Below the pieces are notes generated by a model. That model worked only from the letters and a program-made list of their open reading frames with translations. It ran no database searches and was not told where the DNA came from. This document shows positions 1-12,085 of a DNA stretch of 64,000 bases, one piece after another. How positions within the stretch are numbered: position 1 is the stretch's first letter; each line of letters begins with the position of its first letter. The stretch spans positions 39,634,154-39,698,153 of the forward strand of contig JAYGXS010000001.1 of the NCBI GenBank assembly GCA_036362985.1, in the 5' to 3' direction. The DNA comes from Ligula intestinalis. Lineage: Eukaryota; Platyhelminthes; Cestoda; Diphyllobothriidea; Diphyllobothriidae. Both the position numbers and the translations under genes were made by a program.

Positions 1-200
1 TGTTGTTTAGGTAGTTTAGTTAATTTATTTGTTTATTTGTTTGTCATTTAGTTTTACTCATATTAGTTTATTTTTAGCTTAGTCTACTTTACTTTTTAGT
101 TTAGTTTGCTCTTGTTTAGTAAAGGTTATTTTCGATTCTAGTTAATGATTTAGTTTTATTGGTTTTAGTTAAATTTAGTTCAGTTAGTTATGTTATTAGT
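1..200. repeat. TTTAGT-rich degenerate low-complexity tract
   Basis: Thymine-rich DNA in which TTTAG, TTAGTTTA and GTTTAGTT recur imperfectly. The same texture forms the tail of the repeats at 3186-3320, 4861-5030 and 34519-34600, so this is probably the tail of another copy whose head lies outside the window. No coding content. Confidence 0.55.
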
Positions 201-569
201 AAACTATGGCACTGTTTATAAGGAACCCTTATCGGTTTAAGTTTTGAGATGTTAATTCAACCAGAAAATTTTGTTTCTGAATATCCTCAAGTATAAATAG
301 CACTACATGAACCCGAAGACCAGTTCCTGCACGGTATTCTACCGCCTTGTGCTCGAGCATATTTCCAGCCGCATGCTCAAAGTACACTTGGCAAAGAGCC
401 ACTATCCAGTTATTATGTGTTCTATGCATTGAGCTTTGATGTTTTGCCAACTTTAATCATATTAGTGAGATAGGATGCCGAAAACTGGCCTTCCTCATAT
501 TCATTTCTTAGGAGACTGTGTCTTCTTGGAACGGATTATCAAAGGTGGGATTTTGTTTTTTTCTAAATA
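201..569. other. No recognisable gene
   Basis: Only short open frames without family resemblance. I see no repeat shared with the rest of the window until the TA at 568-569 that begins the next element. Confidence 0.5.
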
Positions 570-981
570 CAGTAGTCGCCGGCTATTATGCCCACCTCCG
601 GCGCAGCCCAAATTGGGCCTAATAAGCGGCGGGCGCATTGAGCGGTGATTCCTAGTTCTTGATTAGCAAACGCAGGATAGGCACTATACATTACATACGT
701 ACTGTATTATGTGTAGAGCTTGATTATGTACAAGAAAAGAATGCTGTTTGTCTGTATTTTAAGTAAACACAAAAACAAAAAAATTATTTGCGACCCGTAA
801 CCAGTTGCACACGCAGAGAGATGAGAATTTTATTCTATCCTGTTGGCAACCTGGGCTTTGTAGCCAGCGACTGGGCTTATTAGCCGACAGATTTTGCTAT
901 GTAAAATTCCGTCCCAAGCTGACTTGGGCTTAATACGCGGCTGGGCCTATTAACCGTAGGCTTAATAACCGGTGATTGTTG
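570..981. mobile_element. Tigger/pogo-like non-autonomous element (MITE), copy A
   Basis: The 412-bp unit starts with CAGTAGTCGCCGGCTATTAT and ends with the inverted counterpart (reverse complement CAACAATCACCGGTTATTAA). A TA precedes it; the other flank reads CA, as expected of an eroded TA target. Both ends carry further copies of a short word resembling GGGCTTAATAAG. Roughly 570-735 matches the reverse complement of 33930-34088 and 840-981 matches the reverse complement of 32980-33135, so this is an internally deleted relative of the 1.1-kb element there. Assignment to Tigger/pogo rests on the CAGT termini and TA target and is inference; no transposase is present. Confidence 0.65.
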
Positions 982-3185
982 CACTTTTGCAACTGAAATA
1001 CATTCTGAGAAGTTAAAATTAGTTATTTGCCATCCAGTATCTACTTATTATACTTCAAATAGTGTGCCTACAGAAAACCTAGTTTGCTACAAAGAGGTAG
1101 TTAAAATAAGCATGTTGAGCGCCTTTCCCATAAAATATTGATAAATTTACGCGAGCATGGAAACTTAATGACAAATTTGCACACAACGGAAATAATAATT
1201 TTCGTGCATGTAACTTACACGGGTATCCGGGCTTATTTTTAAACAAAAACCGATGCACAATCGTGCATAAATTAGTTTTAAATTTGGTCCTACGCTGATT
1301 GGTTTTGCATACTTACTGCGCAAGATCTCTGACATGAACGCATATTTTTGCCACTGATGCGCGATTGTTGACATGAACTGAATATTCGTACCCTTCTCGT
1401 CCAATTGTTCATCGACCATAACAGCCAGAATACCATGAAAACTACCTACATTCTAAAGCCTTAAGGACTACACAGTCACCTTGATCTGAAGACGTTGATC
1501 GTTCGGTAAGGTAGGATCCAGAAACTAAGCAGATCAAGTTCACTGCAATAGGCTGGTGGGAGTTTGTGTATCCGCAACCGTTTCCTATTGTTTTTTTCAG
1601 ATGGTTGCTCACTTTTTTATTTTTTACGTTTCGGCGAAACCACCCACCGCCTGAGAAATTTTTAAGCATCTGTTGTCGCACCTGGCTGGCAGATTGCGTG
1701 TGTATGTGAAACTGTAGGCTAGTTTACTGACATACGGACCAGTGCAATAAAGTTTCGTCCGCGTGACCCATTTGACGGCTTTTACTTCAAGTAACTGTCG
1801 TAAACACGAGCTTCATTGAGGAAAAATATGTCGGTCATCCATTATTCATATTTTGATCCCATCCGACATCACTCTAGTGTGAAAATATAATTAAAAGCGG
1901 GCAAAAATTACGTTGACAGTTTTCTACGCGAACTTATTTGCCAGCTTTTACTTTTAATTCCTATAATGCAGTCGAAATACTTCGATTCACAAAAAATGTT
2001 GTGTGTCCTGATAGTGCAGAAGTCTTGTGGTGCTGCTTGAAACTCACCTTTCCCCCGATTTCGGGTTCTACCTTTTAAAACTCCCTGGCAGATTGCAACA
2101 GGATACTAATACGAGGTTTCAGTATTTTATGCGCAATAATATCTATACACGAGCCTGGATATTGAGGTGCGGCATTCTGTGGGAACTAAGTGGCTTCCTC
2201 TAGGTTGTGTTGCACAGTCTGAAAGCTGTTGGGCGGTTCAGTATACGCTAGCTCGATCATCGTGTGTGGCAGTGTCCACCATGTGCTCCACAGTGTGGTT
2301 CTGCAGGACCCATCCCAACTCATGAGGCCAACAGCTAGGCGGTTGCATGTTGCTGTGGTGGGGGGGGGAGGGAGGGAGTGAGGATGACCCTCTGCGCACT
2401 TCTTTCCTCACTATAATGAGGATTCCTCACTTTAAGTAATCCGACGCACTTGAATCTATCACGGTGCGCTAAAAGCCGTGGCGTGGAGGGTTGCCAGCTG
2501 GCGGTACCTCGAACACCGCAGTCGGTCCAGTGTGTTCTGGTTTGCGGTGTGGCTTTCTGCGGACTGAAAACCAGATTCAATGGCTCCCTCTTAATGCGGC
2601 CTTTGTGGCGCTCCCTGTCGGGAACATACCTCGCGAGACCTGCTGTTTGGTACGCGTGTTGAGTGTTTGTCGCGCTAGCCGTCTGCGTCCTCTCGCATTA
2701 TTTTTCCGGCCTTCTTGACTCTGTCTTGCCAACCGGAATTAGGTGCGGTGGTGGTGGTCAGAGAGGGGGTAGACCCGGCGAGTTTTCCTTCACTCTACTT
2801 CCGCCACAGTCACAGCGTGCTTCAACTCGTTGAAACTCGTAGTAGATATTGTCGAAATCGACGGTCGAACTATCGGTACTCTGGTAGCGGTGACTTGGGC
2901 GTTGATTAGTTTCAAGTGGTATTTGACTTGCGCCGCATCCTCCGCGCTCTCTCTCCTTCTTTCTCCTCCCTCACTCACCCAAGCCCGGTGTACGGCGGCA
3001 CGAAGTCTTGTACCATGAAATCACCCTTCCTTGAATGGATGTCAGCTTTATTGTGGAAACAAAGTATTGCAGATTACACAGCGGCTTTCTGATGAACGAT
3101 CTTCTATTTCAATCGGTGCAAAGAATTTTAAAAAACAACCTCAAGATGCTCTTCGGTAGAAAAACACTTTCAATTAAACTTAAGT
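982..3185. other. No recognisable gene
   Basis: Nothing shows conserved domains. Base composition changes abruptly: about 2200-3000 is GC-richer, with a G run near 2361-2376, while the flanks are AT-rich. Part of 2690-2900 (around TCGAAATCGACGGTCGAAC) weakly resembles 15205-15240, which may be a diverged repeat. Confidence 0.4.
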
Positions 3186-3320
3186 TGGTCCCCTACGTAC
3201 GATACCCCTGGCCCCAGAATTCTGTTTTTCGGGACAGGTGACATTAGTTTAGTTTGTTAGTTTATGACTTAGTTTACTAGTTAAATTTAATATAAGTTGG
3301 TTTTTTAGCTTAGCTTAGTG
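3186..3320. repeat. Dispersed repeat with TTAGTTTAG tail, copy 1
   Basis: The head (GGTCCCCTACGTACGATACC, then CCCAGAATTCTGTTTTTC) matches the heads at 4861 and 34519. It is followed by the same TTTAGTTTAGTTTGTTAG texture that opens the window. No coding capacity and no clear terminal repeats. Confidence 0.6.
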
Positions 3321-4710
3321 GGCTGTACGTGGGCTGTCTGACGCCAGTTCAGGCGATTGATTACTACTCTCCTTTTAGTTGCAGCGACCCAGGGTAAACC
3401 GAGCCAGGTCCACCCCCACCCCCACGCTGTATTAGACACCTGCCTGTGAACATTGACACTATCCCCTTTTGCCTTTAGACCGTCTTTACAACCCCACCCC
3501 CCCCCCGCCTCCTTAGTCTCCCACCAACGTTCTGCAAGGTCGCCACCCCGGCGGTGTCCAGCGTCTTCACATTGGTTGGCAGAGAGAGAGGGAGGCGAGG
3601 AGCAGAGTCTTTGAGATGTCGCGCAGGTCTATGGGGCCAATATACCTGGATTAGACGGTATTTCCCTCTCCATCGCCTTGAAACAGCTTTTGAAAGGGAA
3701 GCCGAAAGGAGGCGCGACTATGTGTGAATGAAAAGGGTGTAACCCTTAAATATGGCCTTTATTCCACCCTCCCCCTCTCTTCCCCTCCTCCTCTTTTGGC
3801 ACACAGACCGACTAAAAGCTGACTGCCTTGTTTGTGTCTTATCTAGGCGACATTCTACAACGACATTTATAACCCACGCAAAGTGATTAATAGGCTGGGA
3901 TGGATTTTAACACAGGTTTCGCTGACTCAGATCCGGTGGGCGTTGGACACGTATAATCACTCGCAGAATCGTAGATAACTTGTGTTACTGTGTAAGTAGG
4001 GCTCCGCGGCAGTTAACCTCGGTTCGTGACACTTCACACCGAACATAGCACACACACACACGTACACACCGACCTTTCGGCTGCCAGGATTTATGTGCAA
4101 TTTTCGGTAATAAAAGGCTCGTATGCATTCGTACAAAACCGACACTACAATGTCGGCACGTTTTAATCAGCTTTTTACTCACCACAGAAGGTACTCGAAC
4201 CCCAAAATGATGAGGTTGAGCGGTAAAGTTTCCAAGTAGAATTGGGAGATAAATAAGGCAATAATAATGGCAAAGCCCTACAGGGTAACAATTATTCGTG
4301 AGTCTGAGTAAGATGAAAAAGATAAGGGTTTTTTTAAGCATTTTTTCTTTCAAAATTTTCTGCAAAAAGATACGCCATTTACCGTGGATAAAAAAGGCTG
4401 GGCAAAACAGGCAACACCGAAAGATCAAAAATGAGACATAGTGGTCGAAGACGACAACGGTTGACAGCCTGAAGCGTTTTCGGTAGATGGGTGGCAAAAT
4501 TTAGGTGAGATATTATGTCCTTCGAAGTGTTGTTAATGTCTTGTGCAAATAACGTCATTTTTTTTAGTTCAAATAAACAAAAAAGGAATAAAAAACAGCA
4601 CATAATGAATAAAAAATAGGCTAAATGATGTGCGGATCTATTGCAAAATACTCGCCAACATGGGGAAAGGAAGGAGGTTTACTGTTAGTGCAGAAGCTTT
4701 TGACCGATGC
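3321..4710. other. No recognisable gene; short CA microsatellite
   Basis: C-rich stretches lie near 3411-3520. A CA dinucleotide run sits at about 4049-4062. A 170-residue open frame covers much of 3985-4497 on the minus strand but is phenylalanine, cysteine and leucine rich with no family signature, so I do not call it. Confidence 0.4.
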
Positions 4711-4850
4711 GAATAATTCAGTTGACCCAATTGTGGAAACTCTGTGGCTTCAGTGGGATTAAACTCTTGACAGCAAGGGCGTACCGTTAGCAAGCTGGTG
4801 CTCTAATAATTTATGCAATTGGATAGTCAAATTATTTAAATTCGCAGTAA
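4711..4850 (-). mobile_element. tRNA-derived foldback repeat, truncated copy
   Basis: On the minus strand a tRNA-like segment (TTAGAGCACCAGCTTGCTAA, then a B-box-like region ending AATCCCACTG) is followed by the tail word CACAATTGGGTCAACTGAAT. The same tail in the opposite orientation (CAATTGGATAGTCAAATTAT) follows at about 4814-4840. This is the foldback arrangement seen at 50513, 57181 and 57788, in a more decayed state. Confidence 0.55.
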
Positions 4851-4860
4851 CAATAATGTT

Positions 4861-5030
4861 TGTCTACCACCTTAGATACTCCTAGCCTCCGAATTCTGTC
4901 TTATAGGACCAGCGATACTACTATAGATTAAGTTCTAGTCGATAATTCGGTTTAGTAGGTAAATTTAAGTTTTAAGGTAGTTTAATATTCATTTTGTTAA
5001 ATTAAGCTTAGCTTAATTCAGTTTAATATA
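4861..5030. repeat. Dispersed repeat with TTAGTTTAG tail, copy 2
   Basis: The head (TCTACCACCTTAGATACTCC, then CCGAATTCTGTCTTATAGGA) aligns with 34519 (TCTACCGCCTTAGACACCCC) and with 3186. The tail is TTTAGTAGGTAAATTTAAG-like and ends in TTAAGCTTAGCTTAATTCAG. Non-coding. Confidence 0.6.
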
Positions 5031-5905
5031 TAGAAGTCATATAAGTGTATATCGAAGGTTGGTGGTACCCAAAGGAGGCCAACCTTACCGTTACTAAATT
5101 CGCTTAGAGATTCATATATAAAGGTTGACTTAGCCGGCACCTCGTGGCTTCCAATTTGCTTGCTCGGGAAAATCTAACTGAGCAGTCAGCCTGCTGCACT
5201 CAAATTGGCGGATTGCGTTCGTTTAGATGTTGAGGAAAAATCAGTTCATGTGTGAAAAAGTCAATTTCCACATTCGGGGCTTTTTAGGGCAGCGGTTGTA
5301 ATTAATTCAGAAAACTACTGCCACAGGTCCAAATCTTGTCAACCTCGCTGTGTTTTTTACGCCTGATTCAACTAGATTATTATTGTTACTGTTAGACGCG
5401 GGAATGGGTGAGTGGCAGAGAGAGAGAGAGAAAGGATAATGAAAAGATAAAAAAATGATTGCAAATAAGAGGATTTCCAAATAAAACAAAGCTGTGGAAG
5501 TCTTGGAGTCTGGGTTTCTATCTGTATATAGTTAGTAATGTACTATCCATCAATATGAAGCACTGGCAGCCTTGAGAACCATTCTTAACCTTCAAATAAT
5601 TAATTCCCTTTGTTAAATGACTGGTTCGTCAGTAAGAATTACATTAAAGGATAACTCAAGCCCATATAGCGCTGTCACTAAACGTGGGCTTAATCGTTCA
5701 CAGGATTATCATAGACCGATATTTTACCTATCTTATTCAACTACGAAACTATGAGTGGTTGCATCCGTTGAAAGTTTCCAGTAAATACGCCTTCAGGAAA
5801 TGAACTTCCATAGAGTCTTCTTTTTGAACCAGTAAGGTTATTCATCGAGCAGAAGACAACTGTCTCCTCTGGATTCTGTTTGCCGAAAACGTTAGATCGA
5901 ATCAA
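5031..5905. other. No recognisable gene; short GA microsatellite
   Basis: A GA run lies at about 5417-5433. The rest is unremarkable AT-rich DNA ending in AA, where the mariner below would be expected to have a TA target. Confidence 0.4.
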
Positions 5906-7446
5906 CAGGGTGCCCCACAAAAAACCCCTAAGTTTGTGATTGTTACGGCGGCCGGACCGCCCATGCCGTCACGATCGATGGCGGAGAAAACAGAACACCT
6001 GGGCCACATCCGAAGTGAAGCCGCCCCCATTGGTTCGCACCCGCATTCATGTCGCCCACGCCATGTTCCGCTCAGTGGTGAGGAGCACCCACACAACGTG
6101 GGTGGTGGTCGCAGAGGAGAAGGTTATAAAATGCCCACCTGCGCACCATATGTCAGGAATATTCTGGAAAGACGTGTAGACCCATGCCACAGCTAAGCAA
6201 TTTCCAGCGCGAGGTCATCGTCCTATTCCAGAAAGAACATCCAACATGGGGGTTGCAGAAATGTCGGAACATTTTGCCTAAATTTTTTGGTGCCATTACA
6301 ACTGACCAGTTTAGAGGTGTCGCGGCTGCATTCAAACAAGGTGGATCACCTGTAGCAAAGGTGCGTAAGCCTGGTAGTGGCACTTCTTGCAGGCACGATT
6401 CCCCAACAAGGCGAGCAGTCTTGGAACTTGCCGTAACTCCACCAGATCATCACAGAAGACATTCAAGTCAACGTGAAGTTTGTAAAGAACTGGGATTGTC
6501 AAAAGGGTATGTGCACAGAACAATTGCAAAATCCAATTTCAAATGTTTTCGACGTATTCAATGCCATGTTTTAACTGAAGCACACCAGCAAGCTCGAAAG
6601 ACAAAGTGTGATGCCATGCTTCAGCGCTTCGGTGAAGGAGAAAAATGGAAACAAGTGTGATTCTCAGATGAATCATCATTCTGCTTGTCTGCACCACTGA
6701 ATAGGCAAAATGAACGCATATATCGTGCAGTGGAAGTCAAATCTGATATTCCTGATGAAGATTTGCTGGTGGAGATAGACAAGCAGCACAAATCTATCAT
6801 GTGCTATGGTGCTGTTTCCTGGCAAGGCAAAACAGACCCCTATTTTATTGAAGGAGATGCTGCTGGGCAGGAAGGTGTTGCACCGAGTCGGAGAACGAAA
6901 AATAAACTGTAAATCAAGTTGTTTACAGCGAGGAGATGTGCCCGCAGATGTTTACAGATATTGATCAAGTAATGCAGGGAGAATCCTGGACGTGGCAGCA
7001 AGATGGTGCAAAGCCACACACTGCCAATGACACTGTCGCCTGGCTCCGAGTTAACACTCCAGATTTCATCACACCCCAGCAATGGCCATCCAAGAGCCCT
7101 GACCTGAATGTAATGGACTTTTGCATTTGGAGTGTACTCTTACAGGAGGTTCAGAGACGAAGAATAGGAATCACTGATATTGAGTCAATATAACATGTGT
7201 TGATGGACACATGAACAACATCCCTCTTGATGTCATTCGTCGAGCAGCTCAGAGCTGGATGGATCGCTTACGTCGCTGTTCTGCAGTTAATGGACAGCAT
7301 TTTGAGCGGTATCTGTAACTTGTTATTAGGTAACAGTTTGTTAATTACACAATAAAGTTGTTAGTTATAATTGTAATCAATAATTTTGATTTTCATAACA
7401 GTATAAACATTATCATCAATTTAGGGGTTTTTCGTGGGGCACCCTG
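5906..7446 (+). mobile_element. mariner-type (IS630/Tc1/mariner, DD37D) transposon, copy 1, degraded
   Basis: The 1541-bp element has terminal inverted repeats of about 28 bp: CAGGGTGCCCCAC followed by A5-6 and CCCCTAA on the left, its reverse complement ending GGGGCACCCTG on the right. The bases flanking it are AA and CA instead of the TA/TA around copy 2 at 53010-54549, so the target duplication has probably mutated. It contains one transposase gene in the element's + orientation, broken by two nonsense changes and a frameshift. Its near identity to copy 2 indicates a common recent source. Confidence 0.95.
6184..7214 (+). pseudogene. mariner-type transposase, inactivated
   Basis: This encodes a Tc1/mariner-superfamily transposase, which binds terminal repeats through N-terminal helix-turn-helix domains and cuts DNA with a DDD catalytic core. 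Intact residues include the second helix-turn-helix region (LGLSKGYVHRT), first Asp in FSDESSF, second Asp in QQDGAKPHTA and third Asp in SPDLNVMDF. Damage relative to copy 2: Trp159 is TGA at 6658-6660; a one-base insertion near 6900 shifts the frame; a Lys codon near 7193 has become TAA. Eight residues differ from copy 2 over the first 158. A further open stretch to a TAA at 7316-7318 looks like the ancestral C terminus, reached only by correcting a frameshift present in both copies. Confidence 0.93.
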
Positions 7447-10400
7447 CATATTGTTATCTTGTCCGTGACCTGTCCATAGTCTGTGTGAGTTAATTGCGCC
7501 CATACTTCCGACAATTCATCGGCGAGAATAGGCACATTGGGCAAAATCACCCAATGTAGCAACGAAAGTCAAAACCTATTCATTCGATGTCAGGTAATTG
7601 GTGGCATCAAAAAAGAGGGAGGTTTGCCAATTGGATAGTGGGTGCGTCATTGTGCATTGTTGCCAACGTCCACTTCGTTGAGCCCAAGGGAACCAAAACA
7701 GAAACGGACATTCAGTTGTCTGCAAGGCCGCACCTAGCCGGAGACTAGCTTCTTCTCGACTGCTGCATAGTGTAATTTTTTATCCTTGGCCATTCTGAAG
7801 AAAAGTCTTTTTGCATGCACAATACGTTTAAAAATTTTTTTTCATTAAAATGTTTATAAATTTGAGAGAAAATTAAGTTTGCCTTGCATTTTGGGCGGTT
7901 TTCTGTGCTAATAAAATAAGTTATCATACCCACGCGCGTAGCACTTTTAAAAGAGAGCAACGTAACATTGAGAGCTTTACCATACAATACCTGTCGCACT
8001 TGAACTTTTAGTTGTTTCTCCACGTAAATCAAATGAATAAAGATGTTAGCGGGGAGGTCATTTTTTGCTAAACCAGACCTGTTATCGATTTTGAGCAGTC
8101 AGATTTCCAAAGCTGTGTCATATCATGACCTAAAACATAGTCCTCTGACTATGCTTTCTAGAAGCATCCCGCTTCTTTTCTGCCCTTAGCAAAAATAGAA
8201 TAAATTTAAGTGCAAAGGCTATCCTCAAGGTGACTGCGAAACGGGTAGCCGGTGGTGAGGTAGTTTTTTTAGGCCTGATTTCTATTAATCTAGAAATGAA
8301 AACGGAACGGGCGATATAGTACAATTTATACGGCTACTTGGTTGTGTATTAACTATCTTAGAATGGTTTCTAAATGCAAACAAATACAGTGAAAAAGACT
8401 TTATTATGAGGAAAAAAAAGGCTTCTTTCATTTTAAACATAAAAAGTATTACTAGATTTCAGAGAGGTCGAAAAGGTAATGAATCATCCCGATTTTTAAG
8501 TTGAGTTAACCTTAGGAAAGGTAAAGCACACAGACATCCGCCAGCAAAATACCTGAATAAAGCATTTTTAACAAGGCGACTTTTTGAGGAAGTTTTTTGG
8601 ATGAATCTAGGACATAGGCAGTTCCAAACTTTGTTGTGGGCGTTCAGTTTTCTAAGCATGCGGTTTGAAGTTTCGGTGAGTCTGCAAATCTCACCCAAAC
8701 GGTCATCTGTATTGAGGAGAATGTCCAAGAATTCACTCTGTCAATACATACTTTTAATATTTATTATAAACAAATACAGTATGGACTTAAAATCATGCAA
8801 CATGCAAAATTTTGTTAAAGTTTGATCATTACTCGCATACCAGAGTGAACGCATTTACAAAAAGTTAAATGTAATAGAAAACAACACAAGGCCAATTTGA
8901 AACATAACAAAATATAAGAGGTACTATGTGTTTCTTTAAGCACAATAAAATTTTCCTGATAATCCCAAAACTTTGGTGACGTAAAAAGTAGCTGTAAATT
9001 AGAACACTGTATCGCAGAGCCAACATTTGTGGGCACTCAGTAGAAAAAATATTGAAAATCGTAAGTTATTTACGTCTATTTCATCAAAGATATGCAACCC
9101 ATCGTACAAGTGCGCCAGAAAATTTGACGGAAGAAATATTCCTTAAAGCTACGAAAAATTGTATGCTTACGACTGCATCTGACAATTGCATTTTAATTTT
9201 TTAACATTGGCCGACTTTTCAAAATGTGGCCTAATGAACAATTTTAAACCTATGCTATACCGTTCTTCGAAGTTAAGCGAGAATCTGTTTGTCTGAGGTA
9301 TCTGTCGCTGAAAAAAACGTCAAAACGAAAAAAAATAGAAATTACGCTTATCTTGAAGAATAGTTAATCATAAGCTTCCATAAAAAACAATTTCCAAGTT
9401 TTATTTTATTTATATTGTTGATTTACCCAGTTTTGTGCCTAGTCAGGCTTTCGATGCATCCGAAATGTATTTCTTACATAATAAGGGCTTTTTATCTGTT
9501 TAGAATTCTCGGCTGTTCTAAAAGGTTGGTACTTCGAAACGACATAATATCATTTTCAATATTTTGTTTCGTCTTTTAATTCGCGTAAAGTTGTTTATTC
9601 TGATTTCAAAGCTTTGCTCATAAATGGGCATGTTTGCGAGTGCGTAGCAATCGTTCGTAAACTTCGGTCCCTTTCATGGGATAGATCATGCACCCAATGT
9701 CGTACTTTAATTGCTTCTTGTCCTCGTACAGTGGGCTGGTAATTCAGGCAAAGTCAAGGTCGAAAATGGGCTTGGTAGTTAATATGCGTTTGTTCACGGT
9801 ATTTTGATCAAATAAGCAGATAGAGTCCAGAAATACCCTTTAAGTGAGGAAAAATGCCTGTTTAATTCAGTATATTGAAGGCAATGAGCATTAATTTTGG
9901 TGAACTCAGAGGTAGCTGGATATCGATGAAATGTCCTATGCTATAAAGTACATGTGTTGTACAATGGTATAACGTCAACATAAGTACGATAAATTTAAAA
10001 TATATCCCTTTAAGAACCAGAAAATCTAGTTTTCAGATTTGAATATCAGCTGAAGCCAAATTTAAGGAATCACAGTTGTTTTTCAGAAACAAGGAATAAT
10101 TTCAGTTTTAAAAATTATTTTTGCTAGTGTCTGAAGATTTTTGTCACAAAGCGCAGTAAGAGAAGTTTTGAACGCATTTTGTTCAACCACATCAACGATT
10201 TGGGAGAATAACAAAACTGCATACAGATATCTCTTATCTTATAAATGAAGGTAAACGATAATCTTCTTAAATTATGCGAAAATATATTTTTTGCGCAATA
10301 TAATTTCCGCGTTTGCGTAATTCCAAAACGGAACAGACAGAAGACTAATAATTTTCGCAAAATCTTAGTATATATTCGGCCTATCTTTTTTGCATTCGCG

Positions 10401-10991
10401 GACATAAAACGCGGCCTGAAAGTTAACAATATGGTAAAAATGCTCCAATATAAAGTAAAAAGCACGTTCTTTTAATTCCAGCCAAAAGTAAGTCAGCTAT
10501 TTTCAGGTAAATTTTAAAAAAACTTGTCAAAATTCTCCATTTGCACTTTGACATTACCTTGGAAAATGATAGCAGGCACAGATATTTGTCAGCTGAATAT
10601 CCACTTGAAGTGCTTTTACAAAAAATAAAATATTATATAAATTTTTATTTATCTTGGGAATAATAGTATTAGACTTTTGTTGCGGACGTTCTAGTTGCTC
10701 GACAATGTGTTTTGCTGTTTGGAGGGATTTCTAACTATGACTCACATGGCCATCTTCATAGGAACTTATATCCAAAAACCCATTTATTCAGTGAATCCAT
10801 CTTATCGATATCTTATTGAAAAGGTTTTGAAATAAACATAGAAAAAACCTTGATGAATACAATAACGCTTGAAGACCCTGAAAACGCTTGAAAATTTGTC
10901 GGCATTTAAAGGTCCATTTGTAAGTAATTGTAATAAAAGAGCAAGCATATATTTAAAAATGTTGACCTACGAAAACTTTTTTTGATATAAA
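7447..10991. other. Long AT-rich stretch without recognisable genes
   Basis: About 3.5 kb of AT-rich DNA with many stop codons. The sentence around 9620-9680 (TTTGCGAGTGCGTAGCAATC) resembles 12600-12650 (TTTGCGAGTGATTACCAATC), suggesting an old dispersed repeat. Frames at 10124-10475 overlap on both strands and show no family signature. Confidence 0.4.
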
Positions 10992-11019
10992 GAAAGTGGT
11001 ATCGCCAATAGATGATAAA

Positions 11020-11282
11020 ATGCGAGTCCTAGACAGCAGTTCAGAAGACGGAGATGCGATCACTGGAACAAGCGTTTTATTTGCCTGACGTTTCGGATTC
11101 CCTCGGGAATCCTTAATCACAGGTGATGATAACATAGACATGGTCATGCGCAGATATGGTGGAGACATGCACAGGCTGCACGGTATTTATAGTTCACAGC
11201 GGTCACCCGCATGCGTACTATAATTGTTCACTGCTGTAGCCACCACCTGGGTCTTAATTGATGCGGTACTGGCTTGATACTT
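11020..11282 (-). repeat. PLE 3' terminal region, left arm of inverted repeat
   Basis: Contains the words ATTAAGACCCAGGTGGTGGC, CTATAAATACCGTGCAGCC, TGTTATCATCACCTGTGATT and the hairpin GGATTCC-CGAG-GGAATCC followed by GAAACGTC when read on the minus strand. The inverted partner is 11850-12085. Parts of this tail recur at 35861-35972, 38713-38805, 56264-56401 and 63510-63615. Confidence 0.85.
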
Positions 11283-11361
11283 CGCGTTCGGCGCTCTAAT
11301 TGCCACAGTTGGCTTCCCAAATGCGGGCTTGATAATTGCAGGACAATTGTGCTCGCTGTCG

Positions 11362-11745
11362 TCAGAGTTTTTGCTGTGCCCAGTCCTTCCCACGTGACTG
11401 ATTCTGTTGCTCAGGAAAATGTCTCAGTACACCGTATGGGAACGCAAAATCGTTGCGTTTGTTGATGGACTGGGGGCCTGCGAACCATGACTCGAGCAGC
11501 TCGCGACTTACGCGGTTTTCACCTCTTGCGAAGATCTCGGCCTCGTCCAACTTTAAAATATGGCCGGGTCCCGTCGAGTGAACTGCAACCTGGGAGTTGG
11601 CGTCTTTCTTCCTCACCGCCGCTGCTTGCTCCACCATTCGCGTCCGGAGTAATCTTCCAGTTTCTCCGACGCAGTTGTTTTGCCCACAACTGCAACAGAT
11701 CCAGTAAATGACTTCAGCCGTTTCCTGCCGTGGCAGTGGGTCTTT
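11362..11745 (-). pseudogene. PLE GIY-YIG endonuclease domain fragment (lineage a)
   Basis: The frame stays open for about 128 codons with no start of its own because the element is 5' truncated. It begins in the linker KDPLPRQETAEVIYW, continues with the Cys-containing GIY-YIG core CSCGQNNCVGETGRLLRTRM, then NSQVAVHSTGPGH and SRELLESWFAGPQSINK, the typical C-terminal segment of Penelope GIY-YIG domains. In this family the domain nicks target DNA to prime reverse transcription. GIY is reduced to Val-Ile-Tyr and YIG to Cys-Val-Gly, so activity is doubtful. The frame ends at the TAA-side boundary 11362, followed by the element's 3' region. Confidence 0.88.
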
Positions 11746-11849
11746 CGGTTTTATAGTTCATAGTGGTCATCCGTGTGTGTTTGATAACTGTTCACTTCTG
11801 TAGCCACTGCCTGGGTCTTAATTGATGCGGTACTGGCCTGACACTTCGT

Positions 11850-12085
11850 GTACGAGACAGTACCGCATCAATTAAGACCCAGGTGGTGGCTACAGAAGTG
11901 AGCAATTATCACACACACGCGGATGACCACTGGGAACTATAAATACCGTGCAGCCTGTGCATGTCTTCACCCTATCTGCGCATAACCATGTCTATGTTAT
12001 CATCACCTGTGATTAAGGATTCCCGAGGGAATCCGAAACGTCAGGAAAATAAGGCCCTTGTTCCAGTGATCGCATCTCCTTCTTC
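11850..12085 (+). repeat. PLE 3' terminal region, right (inverted) arm
   Basis: Plus-strand copy of the terminal region at 11020-11282. It reads GTACCGCATCAATTAAGACC at about 11860 and finishes with GGAATCCGAAACGTCAGG, AAATAAGGC and CTTGTTCCAGTGATCGCATC. Small differences from the left arm (ATAAGG for ATAAAA, for instance) show that the two arms have diverged since insertion. Confidence 0.85.

Noticed and set aside
3985..4497. 170-codon open frame on the minus strand
   Set aside because: No recognised domain; composition is biased to Phe, Leu and Cys and part lies over a CA microsatellite. Length alone is not evidence in AT-rich DNA.
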